A stretch of DNA of 30,504 nt from a virus: the IMG/VR virus record IMGVR_UViG_3300025769_000545, positions 1 through 30,504 of that record. One strand, given 5' to 3'. Made by a program: the position numbers and the translations under genes. This document shows positions 1 to 5,267 of the stretch, in pieces. Below the pieces are notes generated by a model that had not been told where the DNA came from, did not search any database, and worked only from the letters and a program-made list of their open reading frames with translations. Position 1 is the stretch's first letter; every line of letters starts with the position of its first letter.

Positions 1-1783
1 CTGTACATGAATATCTAGTTGAACCATAACAGATAGTCATAATACTACGCTTTGTTGTTGAACGTTTGATACCATAATCCAACCATAGTTGTGCATACGG
101 TTTGTTTTCCGCAGCATCAACTTTTAGTTTTTCAATTACAGCATCAGCAACTAATTGATAGATGTCTTGTGGTTTATCTGTAGGCAGTAAGTTAACAAGC
201 TTACCAGCTTTACTGTCTCTTAACATCAATGAGTAAACTTGAAGTCCATTACATGAACCATCAACACTTACTGGTATGTGAGACACAAAGCCATAACCTT
301 CTTTTTTAAACTTAGACCACTCATCACAGAACGCTAAAAATTGATAGCCATTTGATGCATCTTCCCATTGTCTATTCGTAAATGGGTCTTCAGCACATTT
401 GATTATCATATCTTCATTGTTTTTTACCCACTCAACACGCTCTTCTAAAGATATTTTATCTTGTCCAAACATGTTGGCTCCATGAATAGCCAGCCAGTAA
501 TCACCTTTGTTTTCTTTTGTGATTTCTTTTCCTCTGGCAAACGACAATAAAGCCTTAGCACCTGTAATACTTTGATAATTTAGAAAAGCAGGTACACAAT
601 ATGCTCTACCTCTAAAATCTAATTGCAATGGAAAATATAAAGTTTGATAATCTTTAAATTTTTCTGCAAGCCACATAATTTTAGCATAGAGTAATCTTTT
701 AGAAAACATCCTAGCATTTTCAGTGTGAACCATTACAGCTTTTCTTTTCCAGTCTTTACGGCTCTCTGCGTTTGTCTCAATGTCGTGTGGTTTGTTTGGT
801 ATGTCATAGTTAACGTTAGGTGGCATACCACCAATGGCCAAACCTTTGTCCCAAGCTTCCTGCATAACTTTTAAAACAAACTTGTTTATCTTATACGGTG
901 TATTCTGCATGGTATTCACAGCAGCATAAACTTCAGGCATGTCAAAGTTCTCAAGTTCTTTTTTAAACAGTTTATTCTTTTGTTTAACTAAGTCCAACTC
1001 AGGTAACTCTTTAGTCCAATACCCACCGCCAACTACAGTTGACCACGCCTTTGGCGGCATTACTGTGGGTAGATACTCTGGGTTTAATAACTCATTAAAA
1101 CCATTCCTGTTTTTAATCCACTCTCTAGTCTTATCTGTCTGTTTTATTATTTTAGCTTTTTTATGTTTGACAGTTTCAGTTCCTATCTCAATTAAACCTG
1201 TTGCATAAATCATAAGTTCAACAAGTCTAATACCTACATGAAGTTTAGTTGGTGTAGTCCACTCCTCCCAGCTCATCACTTCATCACGTTTAGCACTCTC
1301 TCTTAACTTACGTCTTTTATAAGTGTAGTTAAAAGAACGTTTATCCAAGTCAGCTTTAACAGTTTGATAAAGTTCAGGGTTTAAGTTTTTGAAATTCTTT
1401 AATGATATTTCAGTTTCAACTTTACCACCAAGTGAGATACAGGTTGCAGTAAGTGGTTTATACTGAGTAATTGTATTAATAATATGCTTACCAGTAATCA
1501 AAGCCAATACTTCAGGCTCCACTTCGCAAAGTTTCACAAAAGCAATAGGCGGTTTACCTATAGTCTTTTTAGACGTATCTTCAATCCATTCAGCAATAGC
1601 CATTGCTAAAGGTCTGATAGTGTTGGCCACCATAACTTTACCGTAACTGGTGACACTCTCTTCTTCTCGTTCTACATGTGAGACAAGCCTTTTGTTGGTT
1701 CTATTTTTACCAAGTTCAGCCATCTCTTTTTCGTGCGCCAGCTCATCATTGTAAGTTGGCATGCTCTCTATTAATTTAACCAA
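1..1783 (-). CDS. T7-like single-subunit DNA-directed RNA polymerase (C-terminus cut by window start)
   Basis: This is a phage RNA polymerase that would transcribe the phage's own middle and late genes. I translated the minus strand by hand, because the frame is open to the window edge. About 594 codons are present and align with T7 RNAP from near its N-terminus to about residue 640. Visible motifs are DFRGRAY at about 389-395 (T7 DWRGRVY), DGSCNGLQ at about 508 (motif A, T7 Asp537) and KRSIMTICYGS at about 578 (motif B, T7 Lys631). The C-terminal third with the second catalytic Asp lies outside the window. I chose the TTG at 1783 because AAAGGAG (1790-1796) sits just upstream. An in-frame ATG at 1762 is the alternative. 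It is the last visible gene of the early operon, the position of T7 gene 1. Confidence 0.96.
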   Translation of the reverse strand, partial: MVKLIESMPTYNDELAHEKEMAELGKNRTNKRLVSHVEREEESVTSYGKVMVANTIRPLAMAIAEWIEDTSKKTIGKPPIAFVKLCEVEPEVLALITGKHIINTITQYKPLTATCISLGGKVETEISLKNFKNLNPELYQTVKADLDKRSFNYTYKRRKLRESAKRDEVMSWEEWTTPTKLHVGIRLVELMIYATGLIEIGTETVKHKKAKIIKQTDKTREWIKNRNGFNELLNPEYLPTVMPPKAWSTVVGGGYWTKELPELDLVKQKNKLFKKELENFDMPEVYAAVNTMQNTPYKINKFVLKVMQEAWDKGLAIGGMPPNVNYDIPNKPHDIETNAESRKDWKRKAVMVHTENARMFSKRLLYAKIMWLAEKFKDYQTLYFPLQLDFRGRAYCVPAFLNYQSITGAKALLSFARGKEITKENKGDYWLAIHGANMFGQDKISLEERVEWVKNNEDMIIKCAEDPFTNRQWEDASNGYQFLAFCDEWSKFKKEGYGFVSHIPVSVDGSCNGLQVYSLMLRDSKAGKLVNLLPTDKPQDIYQLVADAVIEKLKVDAAENKPYAQLWLDYGIKRSTTKRSIMTICYGSTRYSCT

Positions 1784-1838
1784 TGTTAACTCCTTTGTAT
1801 ATTGTGGGTTAATGTTGTTAGTATCTACTATGGGTACC

Positions 1839-2033
1839 TTAGTCAGGTATTCTCAAAGATAGCATAAGTTCTTTTTCAAGGTTTACTTTAGGTGTCTCTT
1901 TACCTTCAATAATACGCTCAATTAAAATAGCTGACCTATGCGCTACTTGATTAGCTGTTAAATTATCATGGTCTTCTAAACTAAATGTGCGTTGTAAAAA
2001 CCTGATAATTTGATATTTCTTTTTCCATGTCAT
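1839..2033 (-). CDS. hypothetical protein, 64 aa
   Basis: This is a small soluble protein that I do not recognise. It is basic in its first 15 residues (MTWKKKYQIIRFLQR) and charged throughout, with no membrane segment, so a small helical protein is likely. Its ATG overlaps the TGA of the 34-residue gene upstream (ATGA), and AGAGGAA lies about 10 bases before the start. It directly precedes the RNA polymerase gene, with a 55-base gap containing one ACTAAGG motif, so it is co-transcribed with the polymerase. Position is analogous to the T7 0.x genes that take over the host, but nothing in the sequence identifies a target. Confidence 0.75.
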   Translation of the reverse strand: MTWKKKYQIIRFLQRTFSLEDHDNLTANQVAHRSAILIERIIEGKETPKVNLEKELMLSLRIPD

Positions 2034-2134
2034 TTGTTACGTTCCTCTGTTATAGTTAAATACACATAAAACACTAGACCCGCAAGTATAATTACTTGCA
2101 GGTCTGTAGGTATAGACAAAAATAGCTCCGTCAT
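2030..2134 (-). CDS. small single-span membrane protein, 34 aa
   Basis: This gene was found by reading the gap between 2033 and 2131. Residues about 11-27 (DLQVIILAGLVFYVYLT) form one hydrophobic span, followed by a charged EERNK tail. Its start overlaps the stop of the 192-residue gene (ATGA at 2131-2134) and its stop overlaps the start of the 64-residue gene (ATGA at 2030-2033), so it is tied translationally on both sides. That tight fit is the main evidence that it is real. A strong hairpin is embedded in the coding sequence (2076-2105). The function is unknown; a membrane-acting takeover peptide would fit the early location, but this is a guess. Confidence 0.65.
   Translation of the reverse strand: MTELFLSIPTDLQVIILAGLVFYVYLTITEERNK
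2076..2105 (-). other. strong imperfect hairpin inside the 34-aa gene
   Basis: AGACC / GGTCT (5 bp) and GCAAGTA / TACTTGC (7 bp) are stacked with one C-A mismatch and a 4-base loop. On the transcribed strand it is followed by TAGTGTTTTATG, only a weak U-run. It could be an attenuator, an RNase III-type processing site or a mRNA stabiliser between the 192-residue gene and the genes leading to RNA polymerase. I cannot tell which. Confidence 0.6.
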
Positions 2135-2709
2135 TTAGTTGAATACCAACTTTTAAAGTAGGCACCTTCTATTACTAACGGTTTAGTTTTGTACTTTGTA
2201 TCTATTTCAAGAGCCCTGTGTTTTAACAAATTGTTTAACTGAGTGTTAAGACTAATAGGTTTAACATCAGGGAATTTAGCTCTAAGTTTGGCCAGTAAAG
2301 GTTTTTTCTTAGATTTCTCATTGTTGTGTACAAAGTCCAATATAAGTTGTTGAATGTAACTTTTATTGTAGCCATCATTTTCTCGTTTAGTCTTAGGCAT
2401 CCATTCAATATCTTTTATGTTGTACTTCTCACATAACCTACTAAACTTTTCAAAACTATTTTGATTATCACAGTTTACATAAGAAAATGTAAATTGGTGA
2501 TAGTCTAAAAGTTTATCTCTGTTTAGTCTATACTTATGGAAGTCTTCTTTACTTACGCCTGCTGCCTCATAATCGCAACGGCCTAAGTACCAATGACCCA
2601 TAAGTTTGTCTGATATAGAGCAATCAAATTTGAACTCTTCATCAGATAAAAAACGCCGTCTAGTCTTTTCATTGTCAACTAAGACGCTGCGTTGTTTCCA
2701 GTCTAGCAT
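2131..2709 (-). CDS. hypothetical protein, 192 aa
   Basis: I do not recognise this protein. It is soluble and charged, with many Lys, Asp and aromatic residues. The C-terminal half (about 110-160, with YNKSYIQQLILDF and PLLAKLRAKFPDVKPISL) reads like a helical, possibly DNA-binding segment, but this is weak. AGGAG lies 8 bases before the ATG and is preceded by the CAACAAACAA leader shared by this operon. It is the first gene after the hammerhead at 2767-2827, so the predicted processed mRNA for this gene would start at 2772. Translation couples to the 34-residue gene downstream through ATGA. Confidence 0.8.
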   Translation of the reverse strand: MLDWKQRSVLVDNEKTRRRFLSDEEFKFDCSISDKLMGHWYLGRCDYEAAGVSKEDFHKYRLNRDKLLDYHQFTFSYVNCDNQNSFEKFSRLCEKYNIKDIEWMPKTKRENDGYNKSYIQQLILDFVHNNEKSKKKPLLAKLRAKFPDVKPISLNTQLNNLLKHRALEIDTKYKTKPLVIEGAYFKSWYSTK

Positions 2710-2759
2710 ATATCACACTCCTATTGTTTGTTGTTTACAAATCGCCGTCAAGTCTTAAG

Positions 2760-2771
2760 GTTATTTGTAAC
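2760..2771 (-). promoter_or_regulatory. predicted 5' hairpin formed after cleavage of hammerhead 3
   Basis: The 3' strand of ribozyme stem I (UGUUAC) can re-pair downstream: GUUA (2771-2768), loop CAAA, UAAC (2763-2760). This would cap the new 5' end, leaving a one-base overhang. The hairpin and the ribozyme stem I are mutually exclusive, so cleavage should favour it. It is short (4 bp) and the weakest of the three. Confidence 0.5.
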
Positions 2772-2827
2772 AGACTAGGATTGAAAGTCAACCCTAGTTT
2801 CGCCTATTAAAGGCTCTTCAGTGTTAC
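2767..2827 (-). ncRNA. type I hammerhead ribozyme (third in operon)
   Basis: Reading the minus strand 5' to 3', stem I is GUAACA with UGUUAC, and the core CUGAAGA (2821-2815) fits CUGANGA. Stem II is GCCU / AGGC with loop UUAAU, followed by core GAAA (2801-2798). Stem III is CUAGGGUUGA / UCAAUCCUAG, 10 bp with loop CUU, then UC. Predicted cleavage is between 2773 and 2772. All conserved core positions are present, and stems II and III are closed while stem I is the open end, which makes it type I. Stem I starts on the last base of the UAG stop of the 70-residue gene. Activity is inferred, because the peripheral tertiary contacts that give fast cleavage are not obvious. Confidence 0.87.
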
Positions 2828-3039
2828 TACTCTTCCGTTGCGTCAATCTCAATATTAACTGAGACTTTGCCATTCCATCTATAGCCGAGATTTTCTTGTG
2901 TCTCTTCTAAAAACTTCGCCAAGTCCTTAGCTCTCACGCCATCATAAAAATTAAAGTTGTGAGTTGTTACAGTGAACGGCTTGCCTTTTTTGTCATATTC
3001 ATTGCCCAACACTTTTATTTTAACATTATCAAAGTACAT
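2827..3039 (-). CDS. hypothetical protein, 70 aa
   Basis: This is a small, soluble protein that I do not recognise. It alternates short beta-like stretches (MYFDNVKIKVLG, KGKPFTVTTHNFNFY, KVSVNIEID) with one helix (AKDLAKFLEETQENLG), suggesting a compact alpha/beta domain. AGGAG precedes the ATG by 8 bases, after a CTAACAAACAAAT leader. The UAG stop is immediately followed by the hammerhead ribozyme at 2767-2827, so its mRNA 3' end is predicted to be defined by self-cleavage. It is co-transcribed with the zinc-ribbon gene upstream (23-base gap, no ribozyme between them). Confidence 0.75.
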   Translation of the reverse strand: MYFDNVKIKVLGNEYDKKGKPFTVTTHNFNFYDGVRAKDLAKFLEETQENLGYRWNGKVSVNIEIDATEE

Positions 3040-3062
3040 AGTTTTTTACTCCTATTTGTTTG

Positions 3063-3209
3063 TTAGTTTGTTTTTACATTTTCAGAACCGCAGCTGGCAC
3101 ACACATCAGTCATTTTTGCCAAGTCTTCCCAGCTGTAATTCTTTTCGGGCTCTTCCTGAAATTCTTTTAATAAAGTACCTTCAGAGGCGCCGCAATCATA
3201 GCATAACAT
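3063..3209 (-). CDS. small zinc-ribbon protein, 48 aa
   Basis: This gene was found by reading the gap between 3039 and 3304. Four cysteines in two CxxC knuckles (C3/C6 in MLCYDCGA and C37/C40 in VCASCGSEN) frame a 30-residue charged linker, the layout of a small zinc ribbon. Such proteins usually bind nucleic acid or act as adaptors on a larger enzyme; the partner here is unknown. AGGAG lies about 9 bases before the ATG, preceded by CAAACAAACAAC. It is the first gene after the hammerhead at 3246-3304. The track frame on the opposite strand across this stretch has no such support. Confidence 0.75.
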   Translation of the reverse strand: MLCYDCGASEGTLLKEFQEEPEKNYSWEDLAKMTDVCASCGSENVKTN

Positions 3210-3235
3210 AAGTTATTACTCCTGTTGTTTGTTTG

Positions 3236-3250
3236 GTTGCTTTTTGCAAC
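3236..3250 (-). promoter_or_regulatory. predicted 5' hairpin formed after cleavage of hammerhead 2
   Basis: The released 3' strand of stem I refolds perfectly: GUUGC (3250-3246), loop AAAAA, GCAAC (3240-3236), leaving one unpaired 5' U. The CAAACAAACAAC leader and AGGAG of the zinc-ribbon gene follow directly. The pairing excludes ribozyme stem I, so it would form after cleavage or act as a competing fold before it. Confidence 0.6.
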
Positions 3251-3304
3251 AGACTAGGCAGACAAGCCGCCTAGTTTCGCTCAATTAGAGCTCTTCAGTG
3301 TTGC
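3246..3304 (-). ncRNA. type I hammerhead ribozyme (second in operon)
   Basis: On the minus strand, stem I is GCAACA / UGUUGC, followed by core CUGAAGA (3298-3292). Stem II is GCUC / GAGC with loop UAAUU, then core GAAA (3278-3275). Stem III is CUAGGCGG pairing with CUGCCUAG (8 bp, one G-U) with a short loop, then UC. Predicted cleavage is between 3252 and 3251. Compared with the third copy, stem I changes C-G to U-A and stem II changes completely, yet pairing is kept; that covariation argues strongly for a selected RNA. The 5' strand starts on the last base of the UAG stop of the upstream gene. Confidence 0.9.
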
Positions 3305-3714
3305 TAATGGCCAGCCTTAGAGTAACCAGCATTAAGCCTGATACGCTCTGCAAGTCTATTGTTCCTAAATTCAACTTCTTTTTTCTCTTTTAGGATTTCA
3401 TAAACAGCAATAGTTGACCTACGTTGGCTTTGCTCCATCTCAGCTAATTTAGCTTCAAACTCTTTAGAGTTGACCCTTTTTGCTTTGTCACCTATTCCGC
3501 CGCCGTCTATAGCGTTCAAGTGTGCGCCTGTAGTAGTTCCCCAGATATTATGTTGAACTACAAGGCCTGTAGGTATGCTGCTAAAAGCAACACAAGTGTT
3601 ATAAGACATGTAAAAAGTTACATTCATATAATCAATATAAATTGCTTTATTGTTATTGCCTCTAGCATACTTCCAAACCTTAACTGGCTGGCCGTCTGTG
3701 TTTAAGTTTTTCAT
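3304..3714 (-). CDS. conserved phage hypothetical protein, 136 aa
   Basis: The middle of the protein (about 38-66) carries an aromatic and polar pattern (MSYNTCVAFSS, then NIWGTTTGAHLN) of the kind seen in many phage hypothetical proteins that have a conserved N-W-x-x-TTG-x-HLN segment. The C-terminal third is charged and helical (SKEFEAKLAEMEQSQRR onward). No enzyme motif is visible. I moved the start to the ATG at 3714, because GGAG sits 6 bases before it and would otherwise lie inside the coding region; the upstream ATG at 3726 has no ribosome binding site. The gene is bracketed by hammerheads at 3763-3824 (before) and 3246-3304 (after), so it would become a self-processed monocistronic mRNA. 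Confidence 0.8.
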   Translation of the reverse strand: MKNLNTDGQPVKVWKYARGNNNKAIYIDYMNVTFYMSYNTCVAFSSIPTGLVVQHNIWGTTTGAHLNAIDGGGIGDKAKRVNSKEFEAKLAEMEQSQRRSTIAVYEILKEKKEVEFRNNRLAERIRLNAGYSKAGH

Positions 3715-3739
3715 ATTTAACTCCATTTGTTTGTTTGTA

Positions 3740-3767
3740 TCAGCGTTTTAACATACTTTAATGCTGA
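3740..3767 (-). promoter_or_regulatory. predicted 5' hairpin formed after cleavage of hammerhead 1
   Basis: The stem I 3' strand contains UCAGC (3767-3763), which pairs exactly with GCUGA (3744-3740) across an 18-base AU-rich loop. The 136-residue gene's CAAACAAACAAAUGGAG leader begins right after it. The same logic of ribozyme strand re-pairing downstream is seen at all three sites although the sequences differ. Confidence 0.5.
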
Positions 3768-3824
3768 AGACACTACGCCAAAGTGACGCAGTGTTTCGAC
3801 TAATAAAAGTCTCATCAGTCCAGC
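3763..3824 (-). ncRNA. type I hammerhead ribozyme (first in operon, canonical core)
   Basis: On the minus strand, stem I is GCUGGA / UUCAGC (one G-U), followed by core CUGAUGA (3818-3812), the most common natural form. Stem II is GACU / AGUC with loop UUUAUU, then core GAAA (3797-3794). Stem III is CACUGCGUC pairing with GGCGUAGUG, 9 bp with G-U pairs and loop ACUUU, then UC. Predicted cleavage is between 3769 and 3768. The UGA stop of the upstream gene (3817-3815) is itself part of the catalytic core, so a terminating ribosome should block folding. Sequence outside the core is unlike the other two copies, so this is not a recent duplication. Confidence 0.92.
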
Positions 3825-4135
3825 TCAATTATACTTACTTTGCCACCTATAACAAAATAGACTGCCAGTTGTTCAGCCTTTTTGCCGTACTCAATAGCAA
3901 ACTTTTTAATTTGTTCCTTTTCAATGATAGTATCTGGAATAGCTACAACATAATTAATTACGGCTTCCTCAAACATTTTGTTGCTTTTCTCATCATACCA
4001 ACAACCAACAGCATGGCTTATTTGTGTATATCCACCGTAATTAGTGCAGAGCAGTTTTTTTAATTCTTGGTGCTCTTTTAATAAAGTTTCACCGTTGTTT
4101 TTATTTGTAGGCAAAACTATTTTTGCTTCAATCAT
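3815..4135 (-). CDS. hypothetical protein, 106 aa
   Basis: This is the first gene of the early operon after the non-coding region. It is soluble, with an alternating beta/alpha pattern: MIEAKIVLP, then LLKEHQELKKLL, GGYTQISHAVGCWY, EAVINYVVAIP, KKFAIEYGKKAEQLAVYFVI, then a C-terminal strand KVSIIELD. This resembles the small ferredoxin-like phage domains that have a GG-[YW]-T plus G-x-W signature (DUF3574-like), a fold-level guess only. I moved the start to the ATG at 4135, because GGAG lies 6 bases before it after an AAACAAACAA leader. The ATG at 4171 has no ribosome binding site. Its UGA stop lies within a hammerhead core. Confidence 0.75.
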   Translation of the reverse strand: MIEAKIVLPTNKNNGETLLKEHQELKKLLCTNYGGYTQISHAVGCWYDEKSNKMFEEAVINYVVAIPDTIIEKEQIKKFAIEYGKKAEQLAVYFVIGGKVSIIELD

Positions 4136-4429
4136 ATTTAACTCCATTGTTTGTTTAAGTGCATTATGCACAAATTGACAATCAATGCAATAGTTATTTT
4201 TGTCTATTTTGTCGCACCAAAAAAACAGTCATTAGTGAGCTATTAGTCCTAATAGATTACACACTAGAGTGACTAGTATAAGTATTACTATAATGATATT
4301 AATGCTGAGTAGTAACTCAAGTATAAGCCATAGTTTATTCATTAGGTATAAGCCTTAGTTAATCATTAAGTATAACACTAAGTATAACTATCATTAATAG
4401 TATCAATTATATCTATAACACATAGTATG

Positions 4430-4462
4430 AACCTTAGTATATCATATACGGGAACCTTAGTA
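4430..4462. repeat. left arm of 33 bp inverted repeat (ACTAAGG element)
   Basis: This arm, read on the minus strand, matches the plus strand at 4742-4774: ACTAAGGTTCCCGTAT, then ATGATATA, then CTAAGGTT. The differences are one substitution and one single-base indel. Each arm itself holds two ACTAAGGTT copies about 24 bp apart. It may be a bidirectional phage RNA polymerase promoter pair, a replication origin element or a terminase recognition region. Confidence 0.75.
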
Positions 4463-4487
4463 CTTCAGGTTGTATTGCTGCTAATGT

Positions 4488-4503
4488 GTTGCAATTATGC
4501 AAC
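4488..4503. repeat. perfect 6 bp hairpin GTTGCA-ATTA-TGCAAC
   Basis: This is a short symmetrical hairpin lying between the arms of the long inverted repeat. It is AT-looped, has no U-run on either strand, and could be a protein site or a processing signal. Confidence 0.45.
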
Positions 4504-4741
4504 AGTATAACTAAGGTGATGGCCTGCGTTAGGCTAAGTGTATAACTAAAAGCAAAAAAACAGACTAGCTCACACACACACCAAAACACAAAGGCCGCCG
4601 TTTTACTCTATATATGCCTAAAGTTTGCCTATATGCCTGCTTTTTTTGTCTGCGTGCGGGCTGCTATTGGTGATGCCTACGGGGGAAACCGCACGGCGTA
4701 TATACGATATACCCTCTCATATTTTTCTATCAAATATTCCG

Positions 4742-4774
4742 ACTAAGGTTCCCGTATGTGATATAACTAAGGTT
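4742..4774. repeat. right arm of 33 bp inverted repeat (ACTAAGG element)
   Basis: This is the partner of 4430-4462, in the opposite orientation and about 280 bases away. The shared sequence includes ACTAAGGTTCCCGTAT and TGATATA. It lies 26 bases past the end of the wall-hydrolase gene (on the downstream side), so it could also mark the end of the late transcript. Confidence 0.75.
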
Positions 4775-4799
4775 AAACTATGTGTATATATCTTTACTT

Positions 4800-5267
4800 T
4801 TATTTCTTATTTATAAACTCTCTAGCCTGCTTTAAAGTGTAATTAGCAGGTAAACTATGTTGTGATAAGACAACAGCTTCATCAAATACCTCTTTTTGTA
4901 AGTATAATTTAACTAAAGGACTGTCTAAACCATTTTCATACTCTATAATAGCTTTAGCCATTGATGGTATATCATCATTAGTAACTTTATTTTTCCCTAC
5001 TTGAGATGTTACATAACCAGCATAAGATATAGTATCATTCTCAAATGATGGTGCAAATTGATTCATAATAGAATTAATATCACCTTTATGTCTTTTTATT
5101 TTAGTGTTTAAGTCTCTCATAAGAGCCCTTACACCCATTTGTGGACTGTCAAACACTGCAAATCTTTCAGCATAAGTCTCTCCAGTTTCACCTGCATATC
5201 CTTGACCTATCTCAATATTAGCTGGATTATTATACCTTTTTTGCTCTTTTTTAACTATTATATCCAT
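4800..5267 (-). CDS. putative virion-associated or lytic cell-wall hydrolase-like protein, 155 aa
   Basis: The N-terminal 60 residues carry the pattern RYNNPANIEIGQGY, FAVFDSPQMGVRALMRDL, followed by a NQFAPSFENDTISYAGYV segment. This N-P-x-N-I ... F-x-x-F-x-x-x-x-x-G-x-R-A layout is typical of a phage family annotated as structural lysozyme or endolysin-like proteins, which I recall as having a lysozyme-like fold. There is no signal peptide or membrane span. It overlaps the end of the large terminase gene by 10 bases and uses GAGAGGAC as its ribosome binding site. It is the last gene of the late transcript, next to the lysis and packaging genes, which fits a role in host wall degradation. 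The catalytic residue is not assigned. Confidence 0.6.
   Translation of the reverse strand: MDIIVKKEQKRYNNPANIEIGQGYAGETGETYAERFAVFDSPQMGVRALMRDLNTKIKRHKGDINSIMNQFAPSFENDTISYAGYVTSQVGKNKVTNDDIPSMAKAIIEYENGLDSPLVKLYLQKEVFDEAVVLSQHSLPANYTLKQAREFINKK

Larger units (their letters stand above)
4136..4799. other. 660-base non-coding region: candidate terminus, promoter or origin region
   Basis: I see no convincing gene here. The stretch holds a 33 bp inverted repeat (separate entries), and six copies of an ACTAAGG-type motif in both orientations (near 4353, 4432, 4454, 4511, 4742 and 4766). It also has runs of TAAGTATAAC-like direct repeats (4366-4390) and a GTTGCA-ATTA-TGCAAC hairpin (4488-4503). 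A GCCT/AGGC hairpin (4522-4534) and three GCCTA/GCCTG copies (4615-4640) are also present. Genes on its right have T7 right-end order and genes on its left have T7 left-end order, so in a T7-like genome this would be the joined terminal-repeat region. A plus-strand frame at 4625-4816 has no ribosome binding site. Confidence 0.6.

Noticed and set aside
939-1208. Plus-strand 89-codon frame
   Set aside because: It lies entirely within the RNA polymerase gene, whose minus-strand frame matches T7 RNA polymerase motifs.
3761-4063. Plus-strand 100-codon frame
   Set aside because: It is a shadow of the minus-strand gene 3815-4135 and the hammerhead; no ribosome site and low-complexity composition.
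4625-4816. Plus-strand 63-codon frame with a lipoprotein-like start
   Set aside because: There is no ribosome binding site, it runs opposite to all neighbours, and it spans one arm of the inverted repeat.
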